This document shows positions 26,085 through 35,526 of a stretch of 64,000 nt of DNA, one piece after another. The notes beneath the pieces were generated by a model. The model was not told the DNA's origin. It did no database searches and worked only from the letters and a program-made list of their open reading frames with translations. Within the stretch, counting starts at the first letter, position 1. Each line of letters opens with the position of its first letter. This stretch comes from JBGAJN01 sp044224905. GTDB taxonomy: Bacteria > Verrucomicrobiota > Verrucomicrobiia > Limisphaerales > JBGAJN01. A program made the position numbers and the translations under genes. The DNA lies in assembly GCA_044224905.1 (NCBI GenBank), contig JBGAJN010000004.1:186001-250000 (forward strand), read 5' to 3'.

Positions 26085-28097
26085 TCACGCACCGATCGGC
26101 GCAGGCGCGCCCAAGCCCGGTGGGATTTTCGGCGGAGCCGGCTTTGGAATCTCCGGGGCAGTCGTCACCGCCGGAGCACCCGAGGGCGGATCTACCTGCG
26201 CGGGCGGCGGCGGCGGAGCTGTCATCTTGCCCGTGCGGACGATCTCGTCCACTTGCGAGCCTTCCAGAGTTTCGAATTCGAGCAGGGAGTTGGCGATGAT
26301 CTCGAGCTTGTCGCGATGCTCGTCAATAATCTGCTGCGCGCGTTGATAGCCTTCGTCGATGATGCGTTTCACTTCGGCATCAATTTCTTCGGCAATCTTC
26401 TCGCTGTAATCCTTGCCGCGCGTCATCTCACGGCCAAGGAACACGTATTCGTTGTTCTCGCCGTATTGAATCATGCCGATCTTGTCGCTCATGCCCCAAT
26501 GGCAAACCATAGAACGCGCCAATTGTGTGGCCTGTTGAATGTCACCGGCAGCGCCAGTCGAAATATCGTCGGAAACAATTTTCTCTGCGATACGGCCCGC
26601 CATCGTGACGGCGATCATGTCGAGCATCTCCTTGCGGCGGCGGCTCAACACATCGTCCTTCGGCAAATACATCGTCGCGCCCAGAGCCTGACCGCGCGGG
26701 ATAATCGTGACCTTGTGCAAAGGATGCGTGTGCTTGAGCACCACGTTGACAAGCGCATGACCCGCTTCGTGCCACGCGGTAAATTTCTTTTCCTCGTCGG
26801 TCATCGCGAGGCTGCGACGCTCGCGGCCCCAACGCACTTTGTCGCGAGCTTCTTCGAGCTCGGGCATGCTCACAGCCTTCTTGTTGTTACGCGCCGCGAG
26901 CAACGCGGCTTCGTTCAACAAGTTGGCCAATTCGGCACCGGAGAAACCAGGCGTGCCACGGGCAATCACCGACAAATCCACACCCGCCTCAAGCTTCACG
27001 TTCTTGGCGTGAACCTTCAAAATCGCCTCGCGTCCGCGAACGTCGGGGAGGTTCACGGTAATTTGGCGATCGAAACGACCCGGGCGCAGCAATGCCGGAT
27101 CAAGCACGTCGGGGCGATTGGTCGCCGCGATAATGATGATGCCTTCCTGCGTATCAAATCCGTCCATTTCAACGAGCAAGGCATTCAACGTCTGTTCGCG
27201 TTCGTCGTTGCCACCGCCAAGGCCGTGGCCACGGCTGCGACCGACGGCGTCGATTTCGTCGATGAAAATCAAGCAAGGGGTAGCCTTGCGCGCCTGTTCG
27301 AACATGTCGCGCACGCGGCTCGCGCCGACGCCGACGAACATTTCCACGAAATCCGAACCGCTGATGCTGAAGAACGACGCGTCCGCTTCACCCGCGATGG
27401 CTTTCGCGAGGAGCGTCTTGCCGGTTCCAGGCGGTCCAATCATGAGGATGCCCTTGGGAATGCGTCCACCGAGGCGTTGAAATTTCTTCGGGTCCTTGAG
27501 GAATTCGACAAGTTCAGAAACTTCTTCCTTCGCTTCCTCGACGCCAGCGACGTCTTTGAAAGTCGTCTTGTTCTTCTCCTTGCTCAGCAAGCGGGCCTTG
27601 CTCTTGCCGAAGCTCAACGCGCCCTTCCCCGCCATTTTGATCTGGCGAATCAGGACGAAGTAAATGATCGCCGCCACGATCAGGAACGGCATCACCCCAT
27701 AAAGAATATTGATCAGGAAGGTGTTCGGCTTGACCGATTTGAACTTTCCGGTGGCCAGAAGCTCGTCCATTTTCGCCGGGCTGAGGCTGGTTTCGATGCG
27801 GAAATTGATCGGCTTGCCGTCCGCACCCACGTCCACGAGCTTGCCGCGGATTTCATAGAGCGGGGACTGCACGTCGTGAATAATCGTTGCCTCAGCGACG
27901 CGATTCGACGCGACCGACTGAAGCAGATCCAAGTGCGATATGGTCTGATACTTGGTCTCCGCCTTGTCGCGGAACATCATCAGCAGCGGAATCGCGCCAA
28001 GAATGGCGATCCACAGCATCCAAGTTCGGGGCGGCACCCGCAGATCACCGCCACGCTTTTCGTTCCGGTCGTTGTCGTTATTATTGTCCGAGGGCAT
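26085..28097 (-). CDS. ftsH: ATP-dependent zinc metalloprotease FtsH
   Basis: This 670-residue membrane AAA+ protease degrades misfolded membrane proteins and regulators. It has two TM segments (about 28-45 and 135-155), Walker A GPPGTGKTLLA near residue 225, Walker B IFIDEIDAVG, the SRH, and the zinc site HEAGH near residue 450 with a downstream metal-ligand Asp region. The last 40 residues are proline-rich, which is an unusual tail. It is the only ftsH in the window and follows tilS by about 60 bases. Confidence 0.97.
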   Translation of the reverse strand: MPSDNNNDNDRNEKRGGDLRVPPRTWMLWIAILGAIPLLMMFRDKAETKYQTISHLDLLQSVASNRVAEATIIHDVQSPLYEIRGKLVDVGADGKPINFRIETSLSPAKMDELLATGKFKSVKPNTFLINILYGVMPFLIVAAIIYFVLIRQIKMAGKGALSFGKSKARLLSKEKNKTTFKDVAGVEEAKEEVSELVEFLKDPKKFQRLGGRIPKGILMIGPPGTGKTLLAKAIAGEADASFFSISGSDFVEMFVGVGASRVRDMFEQARKATPCLIFIDEIDAVGRSRGHGLGGGNDEREQTLNALLVEMDGFDTQEGIIIIAATNRPDVLDPALLRPGRFDRQITVNLPDVRGREAILKVHAKNVKLEAGVDLSVIARGTPGFSGAELANLLNEAALLAARNNKKAVSMPELEEARDKVRWGRERRSLAMTDEEKKFTAWHEAGHALVNVVLKHTHPLHKVTIIPRGQALGATMYLPKDDVLSRRRKEMLDMIAVTMAGRIAEKIVSDDISTGAAGDIQQATQLARSMVCHWGMSDKIGMIQYGENNEYVFLGREMTRGKDYSEKIAEEIDAEVKRIIDEGYQRAQQIIDEHRDKLEIIANSLLEFETLEGSQVDEIVRTGKMTAPPPPPAQVDPPSGAPAVTTAPEIPKPAPPKIPPGLGAPAPIGA

Positions 28098-28157
28098 TTC
28101 TCAATTTTGGCTCAGGCTAACATCATTCTTCGACACAAGCAACCCGTCCCTTGACCC

Positions 28158-29540
28158 TCAAGGACGAGACCAACGCCATTTCAAGCTGCGGGTCGTGACA
28201 TTGTCCAGCTTGAACGCCTCCGAGATTCTTTGGTCTTCCACCCAAAAAATCCGACCGTCCGCCGCCGCAGCCACCGCTAAATCGTGCCGTCGGGCCCGCG
28301 AAACCTTCCGATTTACGAACCAATCCTGCAGTTTTACCGGGCTGCTCATGCCGATTGGCTGAAACTGATCCCCTGCCCGCCAACGACGCAGGATGAGGCT
28401 TTTCCCGATTTTATCGGCATCGAAATACTCACATCGCTTGGCGAAGCTTCGCGCATCGCTCATGCGTAAAGCTTTCTGGGCGACAGATGCAGGAACTATT
28501 TCCCACTTCAAACTTACATCGCCAAATTTCACCGAACCCTTCACCCCAAGATTCACCACCACCTCTTCCGCCCGGAACTCTGGCTGCTCGACCTTTCGCC
28601 GACGCACCCGCCCCCGAAGGTTGCGCGTGATCAACTCGCCCGGCGAAATCGTCACCGGAACATCCGCCTGTATCCGTAACTGTTCAATCAAACCAAACTC
28701 CGGCTCGACCGAACTCGCCACCAATTCCCGTTCCAAGACACACCGTTGCACCGCGATCGGCAATTGGTCGAAGTGCATTCTGCCACCCAAGCACCAGTCG
28801 GCGGCGGCGCGCTGGCTCAATTCCGACTCCGCTCCAAGCAAATCCATCGCACGCAAAACCACCTGGCTCAGCGCCGGTTGATATTTGCTCTCCAGCAACG
28901 GCAAGAGCTCTCCCCGAATCCGGTTGCGGAGAAATGCCGGCTGACGATTCGTTGCGTCCTCGCGAAACGCGACTCCCTGCTCTCCCGCATAACACTCCAA
29001 AACTTTTTTACCAATTCCCAACAATGGACGGACGATCGCGACACGCGCATCCGCTGGCGACGACGCCCGCCACTTCATCCCCGCAAGCCCAGATGGCGAG
29101 GCGCCGCGAAGCAATCGGAGAAAGAAAAGCTCCACTTGATCATCCGCATGGTGCGCGAGGGCGATGGTTCCGATCCGCAGCTCGCGCGCCGTCGACGCGA
29201 GAAACTCATGGCGAAGTTTTCGCGCCGCCATCTCCACGGAAACCTTTTGGGCACTTGCGAAATCTTTCACGTGACCGCGAGCAACCACGCATTTCACTCC
29301 GAGACGCCGCGCAACCTTCTTCACGAAACGTTCATCCGCATCACTGCTCGCCCCGCGCAGGCAATGATTGAAATGCGCCATCACCAAACGCTCGGGGAAT
29401 ATCTCGTAAGCTCGACGGAACAAATCCAACAGCACCATGGAATCCACGCCGCCGGAGACCGCCAGCAACACGCGCTCGCGCGGCTTCAGGAGCTGGCGCG
29501 CGGCGAGCACGCCTTGGAATTCCGGTAACAAGTCGGACAC
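28158..29540 (-). CDS. tilS: tRNA(Ile)-lysidine synthase
   Basis: This 460-residue enzyme uses ATP to attach lysine to C34 of tRNA-Ile(CAU). The N-terminal PP-loop motif LLAVSGGVDSMVLLD is followed by LVMAHFNHCLRG and ALAHHADDQVE, and a TilS C-terminal domain ends the protein (ALRMSDARSFAKRCEYFDADK and later LQDWFVNRKVSRARR). The length is normal. It shares orientation with ftsH, as in many bacteria. Confidence 0.94.
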   Translation of the reverse strand: MSDLLPEFQGVLAARQLLKPRERVLLAVSGGVDSMVLLDLFRRAYEIFPERLVMAHFNHCLRGASSDADERFVKKVARRLGVKCVVARGHVKDFASAQKVSVEMAARKLRHEFLASTARELRIGTIALAHHADDQVELFFLRLLRGASPSGLAGMKWRASSPADARVAIVRPLLGIGKKVLECYAGEQGVAFREDATNRQPAFLRNRIRGELLPLLESKYQPALSQVVLRAMDLLGAESELSQRAAADWCLGGRMHFDQLPIAVQRCVLERELVASSVEPEFGLIEQLRIQADVPVTISPGELITRNLRGRVRRRKVEQPEFRAEEVVVNLGVKGSVKFGDVSLKWEIVPASVAQKALRMSDARSFAKRCEYFDADKIGKSLILRRWRAGDQFQPIGMSSPVKLQDWFVNRKVSRARRHDLAVAAAADGRIFWVEDQRISEAFKLDNVTTRSLKWRWSRP

Positions 29541-29608
29541 GGACCGAAACTAGGGAAGCTCGCCCCACCGGTCAACGTTGGCCGACTTCGACTCGACTTC
29601 GATCACAC

Positions 29609-32071
29609 TCACCGCAACTCCGGTTTAACGCGCGTCGGCCATTGACGCCAATCCGCCCCTCGGTCGGATCGCACGGCAGCGGGCAGACGTTCAGAAATCT
29701 GCTCCCGCAACCCAGCCAGTTCTGGAAGATTCATTGTTGCCGCCACGTCCAACGTGAGAAAAAAGTCTCCGGACTGATGCGCAATTCGCAGTCGTTCCGG
29801 CATCAATGGATTTCCAACTCGCTGCAACTCGCGCATGAACTCAGCCGCCGGAATGCCTACAAACCACGGCGTTCGCAAACCGAGAATGTTCTTGCCCGCG
29901 TTCCATTCGAGCCATGAGTTCGCCAGCGTGTTCACCGGTTCGCCCGCCAAAGTTGGAAACGGCCCAAGCACCGCCATCGCCACTCCTTCAACATTGCGGA
30001 CGAGCGGATCTATTGATTTTCCCTCGACCCGCAATCGCTCGCACGCAGCGGCCACCTTGTCCCAGTCGATTTCCTGAAGAGTCCGGCCGCCAACCAGACC
30101 GAGAATCGGCAATTCCGAATAGAAATCTCCGCGCACCATAAACGCGTCCGGAAACACCTCGCGAAACGTTCGCGCGATGACTTCAACCTGTTCGCGGGTC
30201 AGTTGAAAAAGCGGCAACCACTGGCAGAACATTCCACCGGGCTTCAGCGCACGTCGGACATTTTGGAAATGTTCCCGCGCAAACAATCTTCCCTCGCCAG
30301 TTCGCCATGGAAGAAATAAATCGCCCACCACCATATCGTAGGCAGCGACGCGGTTCGCCATCATCGACCGGGCGTCGTCGGTTAGAAAATGAACGCGCGA
30401 ATCCGCGAACACATTTCGATTGTAGGCACCGAAGAATTCCCGCGCATAACCCAACACCAACGGCGACAGCTCGGCGGCATCTACGCGCTCAACTCCGGGA
30501 ACCAGAGATGCGCCCGCCACACTGCTCCCCGTAGCGACGCCAAGCGTGCCGATGATTCGTGCGTCGCCGTGCAACAACGCAGGCAGTAATGCCTGACGCT
30601 CTTGATTAAACTGCGCACGTGAACCGCCCAGCGTGTAGCTGTTGTTGAACAGCATTCGCCAGTCGCCAGGGCCACACTCCAAAGTGGCTACGACTCCTTC
30701 ACGTCCGACACGCAACGCATGGAGTTTCTCCGAAGGAGCCACCGTCGCCTGCGGCAAATCTCCCGCCAGAAAGAACGCGCCCATAAGGACCGCCGCGAGC
30801 GGAATCGCCAAAGCGCGGCGCTTCGCAATCATCATCCACGTCGCGCCGTAAATCAGCCCGACCACGATCACGCTTTTCCACAACCCAAATGCCGGAGCAA
30901 TCGATGCCTGCGCGATTTCTGCGCCGAGCCAGCCGCCAAGCCCATTCCAAGCCAGCAAACCGCCCGCCCGACGGGCATCACCACGGGTCGCTTCGCGCAA
31001 CAACAACGGGAACACAAATCCCGCGGCGAAAATCATCGGTGCAACGGCAAGGGAACTCAGCTTGAGCATCTCCCAAACGTAAGGCAGCGGCGGAAGTTCA
31101 TAGGGAAGGATCTCCACGCCATTACGCAATGAGGTCAGCGTCCACGGCTGCACCGCACACAAAAGCGCCGTTGCAGCCAGCGCCGCTGACAATCCCGCTC
31201 GTGCGCCTCCCGCGACGCGCGCGAGCAGCGGAGCGATTGCGGCCGCGGCCGCGAGCGACAACAGCACCACCACTAAGACGAGCCCGCTCGAAAAGAGGGA
31301 GTTGATGCTAACCTGCGCGAGCTGATGTTGCAGCACCACCTCGATTGCCAAAACGAGAAATCCCGAAAGAAACGCCAGTAACGCGGGATCAATGCCGAGG
31401 GAGTTTTTCATTCCCCCGTCGGGCAAATCTGACGTTTCCCCCAACACCGTATGAGCAACATTATCGGTGCGAATCACTGCCCGCGCCGACGCGGCGATTG
31501 CCACCAGCACATTCACCGCAACGGCGATTAGTCCAGCCGTCGTCAACCCGAACGTCGGCAACGTCAGCAGCAGAGTTGCAATGAGCCCGAACACGCCGCC
31601 CAGCGTATTGACCGCGTAAAGCCGGACCGAAAATCCTCCATCGGCACCCGGCCGTGCCAGTGCCCGCAGCATCCAAGGGATGACCAACCCCATCGCCATA
31701 GCAGGCGGCGCGACGAGCAGCAAGGTCATCGCCAGCTTGCCGAATTGTCCCGGCGCGAACGAATGCCAGAGCCAATCCGCGAACTGGAACGACAGCAAAA
31801 CTGGGAGCGCGAGCGCGCCCACCGCGAGTTCAGCACACGCGACCCTTCGCCAAAAATTGGCTCCCGGACGGGTCCCGCGCGAGGCCAGCCAAGCCCCCAC
31901 CGAGAGTCCGACGAAAAACGCCCCGACCACTTTGGAAAAAGTATCTGCGCTCGCGCCGAGCAAATCCACCAGCCGACGCGTCCACACGATCTGATGCGCA
32001 AGCCCGGCGGCGCCGCTGGCGAAGGCCAGCGCCAGAGGCCAACGCGGGAGCGGGTTTGATTCGGTGGGCAT
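29609..32071 (-). CDS. Fused MFS/spermidine synthase-like membrane protein
   Basis: This 820-residue protein has about 12 hydrophobic segments in its first ~470 residues, followed by a cytoplasmic spermidine-synthase-like methyltransferase fold (about 480-720) with VERVDAAELSPLVLGYAREF and YDMVVGDLFLPWRTGEGRLF and HFQNVRRALKPGGMFCQWLP. Such fusions are common in Verrucomicrobiota and Planctomycetes; polyamine synthesis has not been shown for them, so a propylamine-transfer or methyl-transfer role is only a family-level guess. An ATG at 32071 starts it. The preceding terminator separates it from the cytochrome gene. Confidence 0.85.
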   Translation of the reverse strand: MPTESNPLPRWPLALAFASGAAGLAHQIVWTRRLVDLLGASADTFSKVVGAFFVGLSVGAWLASRGTRPGANFWRRVACAELAVGALALPVLLSFQFADWLWHSFAPGQFGKLAMTLLLVAPPAMAMGLVIPWMLRALARPGADGGFSVRLYAVNTLGGVFGLIATLLLTLPTFGLTTAGLIAVAVNVLVAIAASARAVIRTDNVAHTVLGETSDLPDGGMKNSLGIDPALLAFLSGFLVLAIEVVLQHQLAQVSINSLFSSGLVLVVVLLSLAAAAAIAPLLARVAGGARAGLSAALAATALLCAVQPWTLTSLRNGVEILPYELPPLPYVWEMLKLSSLAVAPMIFAAGFVFPLLLREATRGDARRAGGLLAWNGLGGWLGAEIAQASIAPAFGLWKSVIVVGLIYGATWMMIAKRRALAIPLAAVLMGAFFLAGDLPQATVAPSEKLHALRVGREGVVATLECGPGDWRMLFNNSYTLGGSRAQFNQERQALLPALLHGDARIIGTLGVATGSSVAGASLVPGVERVDAAELSPLVLGYAREFFGAYNRNVFADSRVHFLTDDARSMMANRVAAYDMVVGDLFLPWRTGEGRLFAREHFQNVRRALKPGGMFCQWLPLFQLTREQVEVIARTFREVFPDAFMVRGDFYSELPILGLVGGRTLQEIDWDKVAAACERLRVEGKSIDPLVRNVEGVAMAVLGPFPTLAGEPVNTLANSWLEWNAGKNILGLRTPWFVGIPAAEFMRELQRVGNPLMPERLRIAHQSGDFFLTLDVAATMNLPELAGLREQISERLPAAVRSDRGADWRQWPTRVKPELR

Positions 32072-32083
32072 GCGAGATGAAAA

Positions 32084-32113
32084 ATCGCGCGAAGGATTTG
32101 ACCTTCGCGCGAT
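32084..32113 (-). terminator. Rho-independent terminator after the cytochrome gene
   Basis: A perfect 12-bp stem ATCGCGCGAAGG / CCTTCGCGCGAT with a 6-base loop is followed on the minus strand by a TTTTT run. It lies 48 bases downstream of the stop of the gene at 32162-32548. Confidence 0.85.
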
Positions 32114-32161
32114 GGATTAACTTCGAGGGCGACAAACGCGAACCCTCGTTCCGACTACAGG

Positions 32162-32548
32162 TTAGTCCGGCTTGTGCGCGTTGTGGCAGGCCTTGCAGTT
32201 CACGGCCGTCTTGTAGGCCGCGCCGGCGCCAGCTTTGCCCGCTTGAAGATCTTTGACCGCCGCGACGAGGGCGGCATTTTTTTGCTTCCAACTGGCCTCA
32301 TCGCCTTTCGGCGCTTTCATCGCGCCCATCGCGGCGTAACCCTCGACAAGGGCGGCGAGTTCTTCCTTGCTGGCCTTGCCGTCGCCGGCCTTCTTGCAAA
32401 TCGGATCGGTGCCCTTGGGCGCCTTGTGATACTTCTTCATGAAATCCTCCAGAGAGAACTTGCCAGCGGCAAGGACGGGCGTAGCAGCGAAAACAGTCGC
32501 CGCCAGGAGGAGCGCGGTGGGCGCGAACTTCTTGATGTGTTGGATCAT
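32162..32548 (-). CDS. Small secreted c-type cytochrome
   Basis: This 128-residue protein has a signal peptide (about 1-28, ending VLAA) and one heme-binding CxxCH motif, CKACH, located only nine residues from the C-terminus. The preceding helix-rich body (KNAALVAAVKDLQAGKAG) fits a cytochrome c'-like or class II arrangement in which the heme site is C-terminal. It is likely a periplasmic electron carrier or gas-binding protein. It has its own downstream terminator and so is probably monocistronic. No maturation genes are nearby. Confidence 0.82.
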   Translation of the reverse strand: MIQHIKKFAPTALLLAATVFAATPVLAAGKFSLEDFMKKYHKAPKGTDPICKKAGDGKASKEELAALVEGYAAMGAMKAPKGDEASWKQKNAALVAAVKDLQAGKAGAGAAYKTAVNCKACHNAHKPD

Positions 32549-32610
32549 GTGTTATGTGGAGTTTGGTTGTTCTACGTTCGCCATCTGCACTCGCAGCGGC
32601 GGAAATTGTT

Positions 32611-33498
32611 TCAAGGCCGCGTCATGCGAACGCGATAGTATTTCTTGGCGCCCACGGCGTTGGTGTCGGAAAGCACCCGGATAAAGTTCGTTCCGGCGAT
32701 CGTAGCAAGGTTCGTCCACGTCGTCGAAACTGCGCCGAGATTGGTGGTCGCTTCCAATCGGTAGGTGGTTCCCTGCAGGCCGCCGAAGGTAAAATCCAGC
32801 CGATTGGATCGGAACGTATACGGCGGATTGGTAAAGCCCGCTTGCCAATACATATAATTGGTCACCGACGGACTGTGAATCGGGCCGCCACCACTACCGT
32901 TGGATGAGGTGTCGATGAGTTGAACCCCAATTGTGTAGAGCCCGGGAACCGTGGCGCTGTAAACGCGTCCGTGAATGTGCCCAAACGGATCCATTCCCGC
33001 TTCCCCGTGATTCATGCTCAGGAGAATGGTGTTGGTTCCATTTGTTGTCCCTACCGGCAGGCTAAAGGTCAGGGTCGTGGACGGGTCCGGCTCCGGAAAA
33101 TCAAAGAAGTCAGCTTCCTCAAGTCCGGGAACATCCCAGACACCAAAACTGCCGCCAACTGGTCCGGCGCAGGAGACAAAACGCAGCCGGATTTGCGAAC
33201 CAAGCGCGGGAGCCTGCGTATCCGGCCCACCGTTGTCGAGCGTCGCGGGCAGCGCGAGGAAACTGACGGGGCCACCTTGGTAATAGTTGGACCACGCATT
33301 CGCGTTGGTGAACAGCAGGGGCTGGCAGTAGCCGCTGTTGGTAAGGTAGGTGGGCCCATTAATGAAATAAAGCTGGTCGCCCTGACCCGTGCCGTACGCG
33401 CCGGCATTGAAATGGATGTGCTGGCTGAACGCGGCGGGAACAACCGAAACGGACAGCGCGGCCAACCGAACGAATAACTTCAGGCTTTTCATCATCAT
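32611..33498 (-). CDS. Secreted HIHGR-motif protein with a YYRVR-type C-terminal module
   Basis: I start at the first of three consecutive ATGs (33498); the open frame goes on to 33522. The protein (295 residues) has a signal peptide ending AAFSQ, then HIHFNAGAYGTGQGDQLYFI, a middle with NHGEAGMDPFGHIHGRVY and a C-terminal domain ending KKYYRVRMTRP. The first ~210 residues are paralogous to the gene 33628-34350, which ends instead in a PEP-CTERM tail. The histidine-rich motif may bind metal. I recall similar proteins annotated as the all3515 (Zur-repressed) PEP-CTERM family, but I could not check. Confidence 0.75.
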   Translation of the reverse strand: MMMKSLKLFVRLAALSVSVVPAAFSQHIHFNAGAYGTGQGDQLYFINGPTYLTNSGYCQPLLFTNANAWSNYYQGGPVSFLALPATLDNGGPDTQAPALGSQIRLRFVSCAGPVGGSFGVWDVPGLEEADFFDFPEPDPSTTLTFSLPVGTTNGTNTILLSMNHGEAGMDPFGHIHGRVYSATVPGLYTIGVQLIDTSSNGSGGGPIHSPSVTNYMYWQAGFTNPPYTFRSNRLDFTFGGLQGTTYRLEATTNLGAVSTTWTNLATIAGTNFIRVLSDTNAVGAKKYYRVRMTRP

Positions 33499-33524
33499 CA
33501 ATCCGTGTATTTGTAAAAGCATTG

Positions 33525-33620
33525 TTGGGGTGCGGCACCGGGGAGTCGCCCCGTAGGCAAGGTTCAGTTGAAGTCATTCCAAGACTGAGACCTCGACCGG
33601 GAACCCGGCCCGCACCCCAA
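33525..33620 (-). other. Cloverleaf-like structured element between two paralogues
   Basis: The arms TTGGGGTGCGG and CCGCACCCCAA pair over 11 bp and enclose three smaller hairpins on the minus strand: CCGG-GTTC-CCGG, a nested AGGT..AGTC-TTGGAAT-GACT..ACCT, and CGGGG-CGACT-CCCCG. It lies 8 bases after the stop of one paralogue and just before the start of the other, so it could be an mRNA 5'-leader element, a processing site or a remnant of a mobile palindrome. A true tRNA does not fit. Confidence 0.55.
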
Positions 33621-33627
33621 AATTGTT

Positions 33628-34350
33628 TTAAGATTTGAGGTTTTTCTTTTCCGCACGATTTCCCCGCCACACTCGCCAGCCGATCGCACCGCCGGCCAAC
33701 GCCAGCAAGGCCATCGACGAAGGCTCCGGAACGGCTGCGAAGGTGAGTTGGAATAAATCACCCGGCGATTGGATAGGACCGCCGCCCACGCCATTTGTGG
33801 AAACGTCCACGAGGCGGAATCCAACCGTGTACGTGCCTGGCTGGCTGAACGTATACCGCCGCCCGTGGATATGACCGAACGGATCGCCATCCGGCACGCC
33901 GGCTCCGTTAAGCACATCGCTCAACGGGATCAAGTAAGTGCCGCCGCTGTCGCCCGAATTCAGGAAGGTCGTGGGGCTGAGCGCGCCCTCGTCCCAGAAT
34001 TCAAACTGTCCGCCCACCGGACCCGACACCGATTCGATTCGTAAATCAATCAACGAACCCAGGGCCGCGTGCGAGTTAAGCAAGTTCGGCGTGCCATTGG
34101 CATTGGTCGAGGACAAGGCGGTGAACGTGGGACCAGCCGCCGGGTAATAGCCCGCATACGTGCCGGAGTTCGTGTACGTAGCGGTTATCACGAATCCCGA
34201 CGAACTCACGTAGTTTGAACCATTGACGAAGTAAAGCTGGCCGCCCTGATTCGTACTCAAAGCACCGGCATTGATGTGTTGGGCATGAACAGCCCCGCCA
34301 GCCAAAAGGCTGACTGCGCTGATCGCTAATATTTTTTGGAGGATCTGCAT
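33628..34350 (-). CDS. PEP-CTERM protein of the HIHGR-motif family
   Basis: The start ATG at 34350 gives a signal peptide (MQILQKILAISAVSLLAG, cleaved near HAQ) directly before HINAGALSTNQGGQLYFVNG; the longer frame to 34398 would overlap the pseudopilin stop. It is 240 residues. The DPFGHIHGRRYTF motif is near residue 165 and the C-terminus is a PEP-CTERM sorting signal (AVPEPSSMALLALAGGAIGW then RVWRGNRAEKK). It is a paralogue of the adjacent gene. The exosortase that would process it is not in the window. Confidence 0.88.
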   Translation of the reverse strand: MQILQKILAISAVSLLAGGAVHAQHINAGALSTNQGGQLYFVNGSNYVSSSGFVITATYTNSGTYAGYYPAAGPTFTALSSTNANGTPNLLNSHAALGSLIDLRIESVSGPVGGQFEFWDEGALSPTTFLNSGDSGGTYLIPLSDVLNGAGVPDGDPFGHIHGRRYTFSQPGTYTVGFRLVDVSTNGVGGGPIQSPGDLFQLTFAAVPEPSSMALLALAGGAIGWRVWRGNRAEKKNLKS

Positions 34351-34394
34351 ACTAACTGTTTTCTGTTTGTTTTGTTTGTTTGGGGTTGTCCTCC

Positions 34395-35030
34395 TCACGG
34401 ATGGCCGTCGGGCTTCACGAAACGTGATCCCGCACGAGTTAATTCCGGCTGGACCTTGGTCCAGATCAAAAGTTCCGCGTGACTGTCCGCAAAGAGGTAT
34501 TCGGCGCCGCCCAAGTGCCGGTCCACTCCCACTTGTTGCGAGAACGACGGCGGGGCGTAGCCCTCGCTCGGATCCGCAAAATGATAGTGATCAACACTGG
34601 TGTGCATTTCATGCGCCTCTCCGAAATAGAGAGTGTCCGAGGTCGCAGGAATCGACCCCTGACGGGAAAAATCCACCGTAGGCGAGCCAAAAGGATTTGG
34701 CGTGAGATAATCGTTGATGGCGTAACTGTAAAAGCGCGACGGATCCGGATCGCTCGGGCATTTGTATAGATTGGTCGTGACCACGTACGGCAGCAGACCA
34801 CCCACCCAGGAGTTGCGCTTGTGTTGCGACCCCGGCAGCACGTCATCGTGTTCGTCCGCGTAAACGGCCGTCGCAATGCCGATCTGCTTGAGGTTGTTGA
34901 GGCATTTGGTCGCCTTCGCGCGCTCACGCGCCTTGCTCAAGGCAGGCAGGAGCATCGAGGCAAGGATCGCAATGATTGCGATCACCACCAACAACTCGAT
35001 TAATGTGAATCCGAACGACTGCTTCTTCAT
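34395..35030 (-). CDS. Type II pseudopilin-like protein with N-terminal prepilin motif
   Basis: This 211-residue protein begins MKKQSFGFTLIELLVVIAII, the prepilin peptidase/methylation motif (cleavage after the Gly before FTLIE). The body includes KCLNNLKQIGIATAVYADEH, LYKCPSDPD and a C-terminal HLGGAEYLFADSHAELL, the pattern of the short DUF1559-like G/H pseudopilins that are abundant in Verrucomicrobiota and Planctomycetes. It probably joins a type II-like fibre or displays a surface domain. It is upstream of and codirectional with the PEP-CTERM gene. Confidence 0.9.
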   Translation of the reverse strand: MKKQSFGFTLIELLVVIAIIAILASMLLPALSKARERAKATKCLNNLKQIGIATAVYADEHDDVLPGSQHKRNSWVGGLLPYVVTTNLYKCPSDPDPSRFYSYAINDYLTPNPFGSPTVDFSRQGSIPATSDTLYFGEAHEMHTSVDHYHFADPSEGYAPPSFSQQVGVDRHLGGAEYLFADSHAELLIWTKVQPELTRAGSRFVKPDGHP

Positions 35031-35151
35031 TTCCGACCTGAGTCCGCCGCGTTGAAGCGGCCATCAACGCCAGTCAAAGCGGCCCATGGGCACACTTCAC
35101 CGGCAAGGGGAGAACACGGCTCATACGGGAGCCGTGAACATTACGATGAAC

Positions 35152-35526
35152 TCAGGCGAATCGGGGAGGCTGGAACGGAGGCGCAAGGGAGCGCGCGGCA
35201 GGAATCCCATCCAGTTGATCCGCCAAGGGCGCCAACTGCGGGGGGAAAAGATTCAACGGAACGCGGACGAGGAAAAGTTCCAGCTTGGTGACCGGCGTTT
35301 TGACTTCGGAACTTTTCTCGGCCTTCTTTCCTTCGGAGACGAACGTGCAGATTTTGCAAGGATGATTCCCATCGAAAGTCTTCACAATCGCCGTCTTCAG
35401 CGACGCGTCGTGCGAATAACTGATCACCATCCCTGTCCATGCGACCGCCTGCAACAGCATCCAGTGCAAACCCAGTGTCAAACACAGGGCCAACACCAAA
35501 ATGAATTTGGAGGCTTTTGCCAGCAC
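35152..35526 (-). CDS. Small exported protein with a CKIC motif
   Basis: This 124-residue protein has an N-terminal hydrophobic segment (about 7-28, LVLALCLTLGLHWMLLQ) and a CKIC pair in DGNHPCKICTFVSEGKK near residue 57, followed by a charged stretch and a proline-rich hydrophobic C-terminus. The two cysteines with a histidine look like a metal- or redox-active site. I recall similar small proteins near TonB receptors in this phylum, but no named family is certain. The nearest codirectional gene is the pseudopilin at 35030. Confidence 0.65.
   Translation of the reverse strand: MLAKASKFILVLALCLTLGLHWMLLQAVAWTGMVISYSHDASLKTAIVKTFDGNHPCKICTFVSEGKKAEKSSEVKTPVTKLELFLVRVPLNLFPPQLAPLADQLDGIPAARSLAPPFQPPRFA

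Noticed and set aside
26253..28154. A 633-residue open frame antisense to ftsH
   Set aside because: Shadow of the high-GC ftsH reading; no domain is recognisable in its translation.
33525..33620. A tRNA-Ser reading of the cloverleaf element (TTGGAAT loop with GGA in the anticodon place)
   Set aside because: The D-arm and T-arm do not follow tRNA rules (no T-psi-C-type loop, anticodon stem misplaced by extra bases), so I keep it as a structured element only.
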